This document shows positions 43,390 through 52,340 of a stretch of 64,000 nucleotides of DNA, piece by piece. The notes below the pieces were generated by a model, which worked only from the letters and a program-made list of their open reading frames with translations, made no database searches and had not been told where the DNA came from. Location: assembly GCF_004339465.1 (NCBI RefSeq), contig NZ_SMFY01000005.1:124001-188000 (forward strand), given 5' to 3'. Each line of letters starts with the position of its first letter. The first letter of the stretch is position 1. The position numbers and the translations under genes were made by a program. The DNA is from Ancylobacter aquaticus (lineage in GTDB: Bacteria > Pseudomonadota > Alphaproteobacteria > Rhizobiales > Xanthobacteraceae).

Positions 43390-45123
43390 CTAGCTGACCA
43401 CGGCCGTCTTCTTCCGCGAGAAGAAGCGGATGAGGCCGAGGATGGAGAGACTGACAGTGACGATGACGACCGACAGCGCGGCGGCGAGCTCGATGGCGCC
43501 GTCCTCGATGAACTGGATGACCACGGTGGGCATGACCTGCGTATCCGCCTGAGAGAGGATGGCGGACATCGACAGCTCGCGCAGGCTGAGCGAGAACACC
43601 AGCACCCAAGCGATGCCAACCGCGCCGCGCACCAGCGGGAAAGTGACGTCGCGCACGCTGCGCAGCCAGCCGGCGCCGGAGATGCGCGCGGCCTCCTCCA
43701 GGTCGGTGGAGAGCTGCTGGATGCCGTTGCGCACCAGCACGAAGGCGATCGGCAGCAGCTTGCCGGCATAGGCGATGAGGATGAGCGTCAGTGTGCCGTA
43801 GAACAGGTTCACGTAGCCCATCAGTATTCCCACCGCATAGGCAATGGAGGGAAAGCCATAGGCGATCATGACAAGGAAGGTGATGGCCTCGCGGCCGAAG
43901 AACTGCACCCGCTCTACCACCCAGCCGAGCACCAGACCGAGCCCGGCGCAAACCGTCGCGGTGGCGAGCGCCAGCAGCAGGCTGTTGATGATGGAGCCGC
44001 GCGCGACGAAATCGGCGTCGAAGATCAGCGCGTAATGTTTGGTGACGAGGTTGCTCAAGGTGATGTCGGCGCCGAACGATGACAGCACCGAGAGCAGCAG
44101 CAGCGCGCCGATGGGCAGCACGGCGGTGGCGAACACCACGACGATGCAGAAGCCGCCCGCCGCCCAGCGCCAGCGGCCGAGCGTGGTGATCTGGTCGGAG
44201 GTCGCCTTGCCGGTGAGGGTGCGGAAGTTCTCCGCCCGCACGGCGTATTTCTGGATCAGCAGGCTGACGGCGGTGAACACCATGATGGGCATCGCCACCG
44301 CGGCGGCATAATTGAACTGCGGCGGGAATTTCAGCAGGTCGTAGATCTTGGTGGTGATGACCGAGAAGTTCGCCATCGTGCCGATAGCCGCTGGCGCGCC
44401 GAAGGACGACAGCGCGTCCAGCATCACCAGGATGATGGCGGACAGGATCGCCGGCCGCACCAGCGGCAGCGTGATAGTCAGGGTGGTACGCAGCCGGCCC
44501 GCGCCTAGCACGCGGGCGGCCTGTTCGTTGCTGGCATCGACATTATGCAGCGCTGCGCTGACCGCGAAGAACACCAGAGGATAGACGCCAATGATCTCGA
44601 TGAAGACGAGACCGCCGAAGCTCATGATGTTGAACGGCGCGTGGGTGAAGCCGAGATACTCGACGGCCAGTTTGTTGAGATAGCCGGAGTTCGGCGCGGC
44701 GAGGAAAATCCACGACACGACCGAGATGAAGGACGGGATGACGAAGGAGATGCCGGCCGCCAGAGTCACCAGCATCTTGCCGGGCGCATCGGTGCGCGCG
44801 ACGATCCAGGCAAGCGGAATGCCGAGGGCGCAGGCGCCCGCCGTGACCAGCGCGACCAGCGCGGTCGAATTCACCGTCGCCGCCCACATGCCGCGCCGGT
44901 TGAAGGCCTTCTCGAACGTGTCGAAGGTCAGGTTGCCCTGCGCGTCGACGACGCTGTAGCCGATGAGCAAGGCCAGCGGGTAGGCGATGAGCGCCAGCAG
45001 GATGAAGATCGCGAACCCGATGACGAGAAGCTTCACCGGCTGGATGTCGGACAGCCGCTGCAGCAGCGCGGGGCCGTCCGGCACATCGCGCGGGTCATCG
45101 GTGAAGAGGGTGGCGCTGCTCAT
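43390..45123 (-). CDS. ABC transporter permease, two fused membrane domains
   Basis: 577 residues from the ATG at 45123, whose ATGA overlaps the ATPase stop. Two BPD_transp_1 domains in one chain, about 12 membrane segments. Both EAA loops are visible: NEQAARVLGAGRLRTTLTIT (near 195) and EEAARISGAGWLRSVRDVTF (near 475). Fused permeases are normal for FbpB/AfuB-type importers. It pairs with the ATPase just upstream in transcription and the binding protein three genes downstream. Confidence 0.9.
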   Translation of the reverse strand: MSSATLFTDDPRDVPDGPALLQRLSDIQPVKLLVIGFAIFILLALIAYPLALLIGYSVVDAQGNLTFDTFEKAFNRRGMWAATVNSTALVALVTAGACALGIPLAWIVARTDAPGKMLVTLAAGISFVIPSFISVVSWIFLAAPNSGYLNKLAVEYLGFTHAPFNIMSFGGLVFIEIIGVYPLVFFAVSAALHNVDASNEQAARVLGAGRLRTTLTITLPLVRPAILSAIILVMLDALSSFGAPAAIGTMANFSVITTKIYDLLKFPPQFNYAAAVAMPIMVFTAVSLLIQKYAVRAENFRTLTGKATSDQITTLGRWRWAAGGFCIVVVFATAVLPIGALLLLSVLSSFGADITLSNLVTKHYALIFDADFVARGSIINSLLLALATATVCAGLGLVLGWVVERVQFFGREAITFLVMIAYGFPSIAYAVGILMGYVNLFYGTLTLILIAYAGKLLPIAFVLVRNGIQQLSTDLEEAARISGAGWLRSVRDVTFPLVRGAVGIAWVLVFSLSLRELSMSAILSQADTQVMPTVVIQFIEDGAIELAAALSVVIVTVSLSILGLIRFFSRKKTAVVS

Positions 45124-46268
45124 GCGACCACCCAGGCGCTGTCCGCGCGGAACCACAGCAGGGCGCGGCCGTCCTTGAAAGTGCCCGCGGTGCGCGACTG
45201 CACGCGCAGCGGCGTGTCCTTGGCGGCGAGCTGGAGTTCGTAGCGGCTGCCGAGGAAGGCGGCCGACACGAACCGCACATCGAGGCCGGTCTGCTGGTCA
45301 GGCTTTTCCGGGCGGTCGAAACGGATGTCCTCGGGGCGCAGCAGCAGGGTCGCGCGCTGTCCGGGCGCCGCGGTAGTGAGCCAGCCGGCGGATGCCCGCG
45401 CCGAGACGATGTCGCCGGCATCGAGCGCCACCGAGACACGCCCTGCCGCGACATCGATGTTGACGATGGTGCCCTCCAGCAGGTTCGCGGTGCCGACAAA
45501 ATTGCCGACGAAGCGGCTGGCCGGGGTGCGATACACCTCCTCTGGCGTGCCGACCTGCTCGATGCGGCCCTTGTTCATGACCACGACGCGGTCGGCGAGA
45601 ACCAGCGCCTCGTCCTGGTCGTGGGTGACGTAGAGCGTGGTGATGCCGATGCGCTTTTGCAGCGCGCGCAGCTCGAACCGCATCTCCTGCCGCAGCGAGG
45701 CGTCTAGGTTGGAGAGCGGCTCGTCGAGCAGCAGCAGGGTCGGCTTGGTGGCGAGCGCCCGCGCCAGCGCGACGCGCTGCTGCTGGCCGCCGGAGAGTTC
45801 GGACGGGTAGCGCTTGGCCAGATCGCCGAGCTGCACCAGATCGAGCACCGCAGCCACCTCGCGGTCGATTTCCGCGCGCTTCTTGCCGGCAACCACGAGG
45901 CCGTAGCCGACATTGTCCGCCACCGTCTTGTGCGGCCACACCGCATAGGTCTGGAACACCATGCCGAGGTGGCGCTTTTCCGGCGGCAGCGCGAAGGAGG
46001 CATTGGAGGCCAGCACCCCGTCGAGATGGATCTCGCCGCCTTCCGGCTGCAGGAAGCCCGCCACCATGCGCAGCGTCGTGGTCTTGCCGCAGCCGGATGG
46101 GCCGAGCAGCACAACGCTTTCGCCGGGCGCCACTTGCAGATCAATGCCGTTCACGGCCGCCGTGTCGCCGAGCCGCTTGCGCAGGTCGCGCAATTCCAGC
46201 CGCGGGAGCTGGTCGGTCGCAACGGGGGCATCGGGCACGATGCCGGTGGCAGGTGAGTAAAAGTTCAT
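45120..46268 (-). CDS. ABC transporter ATP-binding protein (FbpC/PotA type)
   Basis: 382 residues. Walker [17 protein letters not shown] (near 52-62), Q-loop VFQTYAVWPHKTV, signature [16 protein letters not shown], Walker [16 protein letters not shown] and H-switch [16 protein letters not shown]. The C-terminal TOBE domain (about 260-382) contains LLLRPEDIRFDRPEKP. It starts 36 bp after the upstream monooxygenase and overlaps the permease by 4 nt. Confidence 0.9.
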   Translation of the reverse strand: MNFYSPATGIVPDAPVATDQLPRLELRDLRKRLGDTAAVNGIDLQVAPGESVVLLGPSGCGKTTTLRMVAGFLQPEGGEIHLDGVLASNASFALPPEKRHLGMVFQTYAVWPHKTVADNVGYGLVVAGKKRAEIDREVAAVLDLVQLGDLAKRYPSELSGGQQQRVALARALATKPTLLLLDEPLSNLDASLRQEMRFELRALQKRIGITTLYVTHDQDEALVLADRVVVMNKGRIEQVGTPEEVYRTPASRFVGNFVGTANLLEGTIVNIDVAAGRVSVALDAGDIVSARASAGWLTTAAPGQRATLLLRPEDIRFDRPEKPDQQTGLDVRFVSAAFLGSRYELQLAAKDTPLRVQSRTAGTFKDGRALLWFRADSAWVVA

Positions 46269-46303
46269 GGCGAACTCCGGGTACGCATAGTGTCAGGGAT
46301 GGT

Positions 46304-47638
46304 TCAGGCCGAGCGGGCGTAGCGGCTCTCGGGGCGGGTGAGGCCGTAATGCTCGCGCAGCGTCCGGCCGGTGTAGTCGCGGCGGAACAGCCCGCGCGCC
46401 TGCAGGATCGGCACGACCTCGTCGACGAAGGCGCTGAGCCCGCCCGGCATGAAGGCCGGCATGATGTTGAAGCCGTCCGCCGCGCGCTGCTCGACCCAGA
46501 GCTGGATATGGTTGGCGACCGCTTTCGGCGTGCCGGCCAGCACCTTGTGGCCGCGACCGCCGGCGAGGCGGCGTAGCAACTGGCGCAGCGTCGGCTTTTC
46601 GCGCTCGACGATGTTGAGGATGACCTGCGAGCGGCTCTGCGCGCCCTGCACCGTCTCCGGGCGGGGGAAGGCCTCGATCGGGATGCGCTCGTCCAGCGGG
46701 AAGACGCTGAAGTCGAAGCCGTCGAAGCGCTGCGAGAGGTGCTTGAGGCCGACCACGGGAAGCGTGAGGTCGTCGAGCTCTTCTTCCAGCGCGCGAGCTT
46801 CAGTGTCGGTAGAGCCGAGGATAGGCGACAGGCCGGGCAGTATCTTGATGTCGTCCGGGTCGCGGCCGAACGCCAGAGCACGCCGCTTCACATCGGCGTA
46901 GAAATCCTTTGCCTCGGAGAGATCCTGCTGCGCGGTGAAGATCGCCTCGGCATAGCGTGCCGCGAAGCCACGGCCTTCATCGGAGGAGCCGGCCTGCACC
47001 AGTACGGGGTTGCCCTGCGGCGAGCGCGGCACGTCGAGCGGCCCGCGCACCCGGAAGGTTTCGCCCTGATGGTCGATGGCGTGGATGCGGGCGGTGTCGG
47101 CATAGATGCCGCGCGTGCGGTCCAGCACGCGGGCGTCGTCCTCCCAGCTGTCCCACAGCTTGTGCACCACTTCGACATACTCCGTCGCGCGGCGGTAGCG
47201 GTCGGTGTGGGAGTTGCGCTGGTCGAGCCCGAAATTACCGGCCGCCTCGGCGGACCAGGACGTGACGATGTTCCAGCCGGCGCGACCGCCGCTGATATGG
47301 TCGAGCGAGGCGAACTGCCGGGCCAGATTATAGGGTTCGGAATAGGTGGTGGAGGCCGTGGCGATCAGGCCGATATGCGAGGTTGAACCTGCCAGCGCCG
47401 AGAGCAGCGTCAGCGGTTCCAACTTGCCCTGCGCGACATGCTTCACGCTGCGCCCGATCGCGAGCTGGTCGGCGAGAAACAGCGAGTCGAACTTGCCGCG
47501 CTCTGCGATCGCCGCGATCTCTCGGTAATAATCGACATCGGTCAGGCGCTCGGGCTGTGATCCGCTGTAGAGCCAAGACGCCTCGTGATGGCCGGTGGTC
47601 GGCACGAAGACGTTGAGATGGATGTGCTTGTCCGTCAC
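46304..47638 (-). CDS. LLM-class flavin monooxygenase 1 (NtaA/SnaA/DszA family)
   Basis: 444 residues from the GTG at 47638, where MTDKHIHLNVFVPTTGHHEA aligns with the start of the paralogue at 41807; a TTG at 47662 overlapping the tctC stop would add 8 residues. Family blocks: FDSLFLADQLAIG, DHISGGRAGWNIVTSWSAE, PVLVQAGSSDEGRGFAARYA and IFTAQQDLSEAKDFYADVKR. FMNH2-dependent monooxygenase, cytoplasmic. It differs clearly from the second copy, so the pair may attack two substrates or two steps. The reductase partner is not visible. Confidence 0.9.
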   Translation of the reverse strand: MTDKHIHLNVFVPTTGHHEASWLYSGSQPERLTDVDYYREIAAIAERGKFDSLFLADQLAIGRSVKHVAQGKLEPLTLLSALAGSTSHIGLIATASTTYSEPYNLARQFASLDHISGGRAGWNIVTSWSAEAAGNFGLDQRNSHTDRYRRATEYVEVVHKLWDSWEDDARVLDRTRGIYADTARIHAIDHQGETFRVRGPLDVPRSPQGNPVLVQAGSSDEGRGFAARYAEAIFTAQQDLSEAKDFYADVKRRALAFGRDPDDIKILPGLSPILGSTDTEARALEEELDDLTLPVVGLKHLSQRFDGFDFSVFPLDERIPIEAFPRPETVQGAQSRSQVILNIVEREKPTLRQLLRRLAGGRGHKVLAGTPKAVANHIQLWVEQRAADGFNIMPAFMPGGLSAFVDEVVPILQARGLFRRDYTGRTLREHYGLTRPESRYARSA

Positions 47639-47658
47639 GGCAGTCGTCCTGAAAATGC

Positions 47659-48642
47659 TCAATCGAGCTTGATGTTGGCGGCCTTGATGACGCGGCTGTA
47701 GTTCTCGAAATCGCTGCGCACGGCTGCATCGCCTTCCGCCGCGGTCGAAGCGACGACGGCGAAGCCCTGGCCTTCGAGGAAGCTCTTCACGTCGGGCGCG
47801 TTCAGCGCGGCGACGAAGTCGCGGTTGATCTTCTCGACCAGCGGGCGCGGGGTCTTGGCAGAGACGAAGACGCCCTGCCAGGTCTCGATGTTGAAGTCCT
47901 TGATGCCCTGTTCCTGGAAGGTCGGAACGTCGGGCAGGGCTGCTGAGCGCTTGGCGGTGCTGACGCCGATGGCGATCAGTCGGCCGGCGCGCACATGCTC
48001 GGTAACGGCGGCAAGCGTGATGATTACCGCGTCGATATGGCCACCAAGCAGGTCGGTCACCGCCGGGGCGCCGCCCTTGTAGGGGATGAAGGTGTACTTG
48101 GTGCCGGTGAGCTGGCCGAGCAGTTCATGGCCGATGTGATGGGCGCCACCATTGGACGGCGTGCCGACGGTGAGCGTGCCGTTCTTCTCGCGGGCGAGCT
48201 TCAGATATTCATCGAGGTTCTTCACGCCGAGCGAGGGTCGGACCACGAGGATTTGCGGGTTCGACACCGCCTTGGTGACGGTCGAGAGGTCCTTGATCAG
48301 GTCGCTCTTCAGCTCCGGGCCGAAGAAGATGGCGTTGAGCGGCACCTTGTCGCCGCCGACCACGATCGAGAGCCCGTCAGGCTTGCCCTGCGCGATCTGC
48401 TCCAGCCCGATATTGCCGTTGGAGCCGGCAACGTTCTCGACGATGGGGTCCTTGCCCCAGATCTTGCCAAGCTCGCGGGCCACCGTCCGTGTCAGCGCGT
48501 CGGCGCTGGCGCCCGCTGACGAGGTGACGACGATGCGCACCTGGGACTGCGGGTATTTCGACACGTCCACCTCGTCGGCGGACGCGGGGACGAGCGTCAG
48601 TGCCAGTGCGGCGCCGGCTAATAGACTGAAAACACCATTCAT
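47659..48642 (-). CDS. TctC/Bug-family binding protein 3
   Basis: 327 residues; signal peptide MNGVFSLLAGAALALTLVPA with cleavage near SADE, then the Bug ligand loop SQVRIVVTSSAGASADALTR. ASGASAD-like replacement of the usual PGG suggests an unusual ligand. Later blocks YKGGAPAVTDLLGGHIDAVI and LPDVPTFQEQGIKDFNIET are canonical. It is the first gene of the nine-gene minus-strand operon; its TctB and TctA partners are divergently encoded across an 89-bp gap. GGAGG precedes the ATG. Confidence 0.86.
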   Translation of the reverse strand: MNGVFSLLAGAALALTLVPASADEVDVSKYPQSQVRIVVTSSAGASADALTRTVARELGKIWGKDPIVENVAGSNGNIGLEQIAQGKPDGLSIVVGGDKVPLNAIFFGPELKSDLIKDLSTVTKAVSNPQILVVRPSLGVKNLDEYLKLAREKNGTLTVGTPSNGGAHHIGHELLGQLTGTKYTFIPYKGGAPAVTDLLGGHIDAVIITLAAVTEHVRAGRLIAIGVSTAKRSAALPDVPTFQEQGIKDFNIETWQGVFVSAKTPRPLVEKINRDFVAALNAPDVKSFLEGQGFAVVASTAAEGDAAVRSDFENYSRVIKAANIKLD

Positions 48643-48677
48643 CGCTGAGAACCTCCGTAATTCGCCACGATCCTAAA

Positions 48678-48710
48678 TTGACATTTCTAATTGTCTATAG
48701 AAAATATAGA
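48678..48710. promoter_or_regulatory. divergent promoter with near-palindromic operator
   Basis: In the gap between tctC3 and tctB3: TTGTCTATAGAAAA at 48691-48704 is a 14-bp near-perfect palindrome around CTATAG, and it is overlapped by the inverted repeat TCTATA-GAAAA-TATAGA (48695-48711). A TTGACA box lies at 48678. Sites of this form fit GntR-type regulators. Both transcription directions could be controlled from here. Confidence 0.5.
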
Positions 48711-48731
48711 TTAATGAGTTGGAGATTGCCA

Positions 48732-49193
48732 GTGCCCCTTAATCGCGACGTTCTCACTGCCGGCCTCGCCACCGCCTTTGCCTTGACTCTGCTGGCTTTC
48801 GGCAGCTATCTCCCGGTGGGAACGGCGGTGCGCATGGGACCCGGCTTCATTCCCCGTGCCGTCGCCATAGGCCTGCTCGCGGTGGCCGTGCTTATCCTGA
48901 TCAAGGCTTTGCTTGCCCGGCCCGCCCGCGCAGACGATGCCGCGCCGGAAGCGCCGATCCACTGGCGTGGGGCAGCCAGCATCAGCTTGGGCGTGCTGAC
49001 GTTCGCGCTACTGATCCAGCCGATCGGCCTGCTCGCCAGCGCCACGGCGACGGTGTTCTTCTCCTCACTCGCCCAACAGGGAGAGGGCTGGGCTGAACGC
49101 GTCGTGCTTGCGGGCTCGCTCGCCGCCATTGCCGGGGCGGTGTTCGCCTATGGGCTTGGCCTGCCGCTGCCGATCCTGCCGAACTTCCTGTGA
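48732..49193 (+). CDS. TctB-family small membrane subunit 3
   Basis: 153 residues from the GTG at 48732, which has GGAG 7 nt upstream; an ATG at 48714 with no ribosome site would add six residues. Four hydrophobic segments, the first LTAGLATAFALTLLAFGSYL, and the TctB turn MGPGFIPRAVAIGLLAVAVL. The stop overlaps the tctA start by one base (TGATG), so translation is coupled. Partner of the TctC encoded divergently. Confidence 0.8.
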   Translation: MPLNRDVLTAGLATAFALTLLAFGSYLPVGTAVRMGPGFIPRAVAIGLLAVAVLILIKALLARPARADDAAPEAPIHWRGAASISLGVLTFALLIQPIGLLASATATVFFSSLAQQGEGWAERVVLAGSLAAIAGAVFAYGLGLPLPILPNFL

Positions 49194-50692
49194 TGGAATT
49201 TCTCGGTCATCTCGCGCTCGGCTTCGATGTCGCGCTTTCCTGGCAGAATCTTCTGCTGTGCCTGATCGGCGTGCTGTTGGGCACGCTGGTCGGCGTTTTG
49301 CCAGGCATCGGGCCGGCAACCACGATCGCCATCCTGCTCCCGGTGACTTTTGAGCTGCCGGCCGTTGGCGCTCTCATCATGCTGGCCGGCATCTATTACG
49401 GCGCGCAATATGGCGGCTCGACCACGGCGATCCTCGTCAACATGCCCGGCGAGTCGTCCGGTATCATCACAGCGCTGGACGGCCACCAGATGGCCAAGCA
49501 GGGCCGCGCGGGAGTGGCGCTGTCGATTGCCGCCATCGGCTCGCTGTTCGCCGGCACGGTCTCGACCTTCTTCATCGCCGGATCGGCCTCGACGCTGTCC
49601 GAGCTCGGCCTGATGTTCGGGCCGGCGGAGAATGTCGCGCTCATGGTGCTGGCCATCGTCGCGGTCATCGTCATGGGCAAGGGCTCGGTGCTGAACGGGC
49701 TGGTGATGGTGCTGATAGGCCTGTCGCTCGGGCTGATCGGCACCGATGTTGAAACCAGCAAGGCACGGTTCACCTTCGGCATTCAGGAACTGCGCGACGG
49801 CATTGATTTCATCCCGTTGGCGATGGGGCTGTTCGGCATTTCCGAAATCCTGCGCACGCTGGAGACGCCGGGCGACAGCACAATTCTGAACAACAAGATT
49901 TCCGGGCTGTGGCCAAAATGGGCGGACCTCAAGGCCTCGGCTCTGCCGATCCTGCGCGGCACCGGCGTCGGCACGGTGCTCGGTATCCTGCCGGGAAGCG
50001 GCACGCTGCTCGCCTCCTTCACCGCCTACATGGTGGAAAAGAAGATTTCCCGCACGCCGGAACGCTTCGGCAAGGGCGCGATCGAAGGGCTGGCCTCCCC
50101 GGAGAGTGCCAACAATGCTGCGGCGCAGACCTCCTTCGTGCCGATGCTCACCCTCGGCATGCCGTCCGGTGCGGTGACGGCGCTGATGATCGGCGCCATG
50201 ACCATCCATGGCATCTCGCCGGGGCCGCAGGTGGTGACGCAGCGCCCGGATCTCTTCTGGGGGCTGGTGTGTTCGATGTGGATCGGCAACGCGATGCTGC
50301 TGATCATCAACTTGCCGCTGATCGCCATTTGGGTGTCGATCCTGCGCATCCCCTACAGGCGGCTGGTGCCGGCGATCATCCTGTTCTGCTGCGTCGGCGC
50401 CTACAGCGTGAACAACTCAACTTTCGATGTGGTCGTGCTGTTCGCCGCCGGGCTGTTCGGTTACGCGTTGTCGCGGCTGGATTGCGACCCGACGCCCCTG
50501 CTGCTCAGCTTCATCATCGGGCCGATGCTGGAAGAGAATTTCCGCCGCGCCATGCTGGTCGCGCACGGCAACCCGATGACGTTTGTCGAAAAGCCGATCA
50601 GCCTGACGCTGCTGCTGGCGACGGCTGCCCTACTGGTGGTGGCGGTCCTGCCCTCGGTGCGCAAGCGTCGCGAGGAGGTGTTCGTGGAGTGA
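49193..50692 (+). CDS. TctA-family large permease subunit 3
   Basis: 499 residues, 10-12 membrane helices. VGVLPGIGPATTIAILLPV (near 34) and LGILPGSGTLLASFTAYM (near 263) are the two repeat signatures; MPGESSGIITALDGHQMAKQ and RFGKGAIEGLASPESANNA are standard. It ends with a basic tail. With TctB3 and the divergent TctC3 it forms the third tripartite transporter in the window. The enzyme context suggests an organosulfur acid rather than a plain tricarboxylate; this is inference. Confidence 0.88.
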   Translation: MEFLGHLALGFDVALSWQNLLLCLIGVLLGTLVGVLPGIGPATTIAILLPVTFELPAVGALIMLAGIYYGAQYGGSTTAILVNMPGESSGIITALDGHQMAKQGRAGVALSIAAIGSLFAGTVSTFFIAGSASTLSELGLMFGPAENVALMVLAIVAVIVMGKGSVLNGLVMVLIGLSLGLIGTDVETSKARFTFGIQELRDGIDFIPLAMGLFGISEILRTLETPGDSTILNNKISGLWPKWADLKASALPILRGTGVGTVLGILPGSGTLLASFTAYMVEKKISRTPERFGKGAIEGLASPESANNAAAQTSFVPMLTLGMPSGAVTALMIGAMTIHGISPGPQVVTQRPDLFWGLVCSMWIGNAMLLIINLPLIAIWVSILRIPYRRLVPAIILFCCVGAYSVNNSTFDVVVLFAAGLFGYALSRLDCDPTPLLLSFIIGPMLEENFRRAMLVAHGNPMTFVEKPISLTLLLATAALLVVAVLPSVRKRREEVFVE

Positions 50693-50775
50693 GGAGAACG
50701 GACGTCCATGACCGTCGTCGCGATCCGGCATAGGATGCTGCCCGGATCCTTTCTGTTCAGTACCGAGTACCAAAC

Positions 50776-51525
50776 ATGGCGTTCAGCCCGACCATCGATC
50801 CCATCTCCCCCGCCTTGCGCGACCTTCTTGCCCCAGGCGGCGTACTTCGCGCCGGCATCAATCTCTCGAACTTTCTGCTGGTCTCGAGCCGCGATGCGCA
50901 AGGTTCGCCGATCGGGGTGTCGCCCGACATGGCCGGCGCTATCGCCAACCACCTCGGGGTCAGGCTGCAATTGGTACCGTACGAGTCGCCCGGTCTTCTG
51001 GCCGACACGGCATTGCGCGACGAATGGGATATCGGGCTGATCGGTGCCGAGCCGCAGCGGGCCGAAGTAATCAGCTTCACCCCATCCTATGTAGAGATCG
51101 AGGCGACCTATTTGGTCCGCGAAGGCTCTAGTTTGCACAGCACGGGGGACGTCGACGCGCCGGGTCTTCGCATCGCGGTGACGGGGCGCACCGCCTATGG
51201 GCTCTGGCTCGACCGCAACATCCAGCACGCCACGCTGGTGCGCTCCTCCACCATGGACCAGGCACGGGCGGATTTTGCCGAGCAAGGGCTCGACGCGCTC
51301 GCTGGGCTTCGACCGCGATTAATCGCGGATCAGGCTCTGCTTCCCGGTTCGACCCTATTGCCGGGGCGCTTCATGGCGGTGCAGCAGGCGATTGGAACGC
51401 CAAAGGCGAAAGCCGCGGCGCTCTCCTACCTCACGAGCTTCATTGAGGCCGCCAAGAGCTCTGGCTTCGTCGCCGAACTGATCGAGAGGCACCGTGTGCA
51501 GGGACTGAGCGTCTCCGCTGCGTGA
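50776..51525 (+). CDS. family 3 solute-binding protein without signal peptide
   Basis: 249 residues. SBP_bac_3 features: GVLRAGINLSNFLLVSSRDA, GVSPDMAGAIANHLGVRLQL, DEWDIGLIGAEPQRAEVISF and PGLRIAVTGRTAYGLWLDRN. The N-terminus MAFSPTIDPISPALRDLLAP is polar and has no hydrophobic signal core, so as annotated the protein would stay in the cytoplasm. Either it is a cytosolic sensor or enzyme-like relative, or export depends on an unrecognised route. It lies 83 bp after tctA and converges on the cystine-type importer. Confidence 0.72.
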   Translation: MAFSPTIDPISPALRDLLAPGGVLRAGINLSNFLLVSSRDAQGSPIGVSPDMAGAIANHLGVRLQLVPYESPGLLADTALRDEWDIGLIGAEPQRAEVISFTPSYVEIEATYLVREGSSLHSTGDVDAPGLRIAVTGRTAYGLWLDRNIQHATLVRSSTMDQARADFAEQGLDALAGLRPRLIADQALLPGSTLLPGRFMAVQQAIGTPKAKAAALSYLTSFIEAAKSSGFVAELIERHRVQGLSVSAA

Positions 51526-51593
51526 CGGCGAAGCGCGGGTGCGCGTTGTGGCGGAACCGCGTCACCGCTGATGGGCCGGAAGGTCTGCACTCC

Positions 51594-52340
51594 TCACTGC
51601 GTCAGCAGGCTCGAGATGAACTGCCGGGTGCGCTCCTGAACCGGGGCGGCGAACAGCGCGCGGGCCGGGCCGGTCTCAAGGATGTGGCCGCCATCCAGAA
51701 ACGCGACCTCGCCAGCGATATTGGCGGCGAGCCGAAGGTCATGGGTCGCCATCAGCATGGTTGTGCCCTCGCGCGCCAGCTGCGCGATGACTTCCACCAC
51801 CTCGACGGCAAGCTCCGGGTCGAGCGCGGAGGTTGGCTCGTCGCACAGCAACACCTTCGGCGCCGGGGCCAGCGCGCGGGCGATCGCCACGCGCTGCTGC
51901 TGGCCACCCGACAACTGCGCTGGCCAAGCCTCCGCCTTGTCGGCGAGGCCGACCTTATCCAGCAACTCCAGCGAGCGGGCGCGGGCCTTGCCCTCCGGCC
52001 ATTTCAGCACGGCGACGAGGCTTTCCATCACGTTGCCCAGCGCGGTGCGGTGCGGGAACAGCTGGAAGTTCTGGAACACCATGCCGGTTTGGCGCCGCAC
52101 GCGCAGAATGGCGTCGCGTTCGGGCCGCTTGCCGGGCGCGAACGTTACGCGGTCCTCGCCAATGGCGAGCGCGCCGGCCTGCGGGATTTCCAAAAGGTTC
52201 ACGCAGCGCAAAAGCGTGCTCTTGCCCGAGCCGGAGGGGCCGATCAGCGCGGTGACGCTGCCCTCGGCAATTCTGAGGCTGACGGATTTGAGGACGGCAA
52301 GCTCGCCGAAGCTCATCTCGATGTCGGTGAGCGCAATCAT
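51594..52340 (-). CDS. polar amino acid/cystine ABC transporter ATPase
   Basis: 248 residues, normal for GlnQ/TcyN-type. Walker A ALIGPSGSGKSTLLRCVNLL (near 33-48), Q-loop VFQNFQLFPHRTALGNV, signature [17 protein letters not shown], Walker B LLCDEPTSALDPELAVEV and switch TTMLMATHDLRLAANIAG. No C-terminal regulatory domain. Its start overlaps the permease stop. It is the third gene of a binding protein-permease-ATPase operon resembling cystine importers (TcyJ-TcyL-TcyN). Confidence 0.88.
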   Translation of the reverse strand: MIALTDIEMSFGELAVLKSVSLRIAEGSVTALIGPSGSGKSTLLRCVNLLEIPQAGALAIGEDRVTFAPGKRPERDAILRVRRQTGMVFQNFQLFPHRTALGNVMESLVAVLKWPEGKARARSLELLDKVGLADKAEAWPAQLSGGQQQRVAIARALAPAPKVLLCDEPTSALDPELAVEVVEVIAQLAREGTTMLMATHDLRLAANIAGEVAFLDGGHILETGPARALFAAPVQERTRQFISSLLTQ

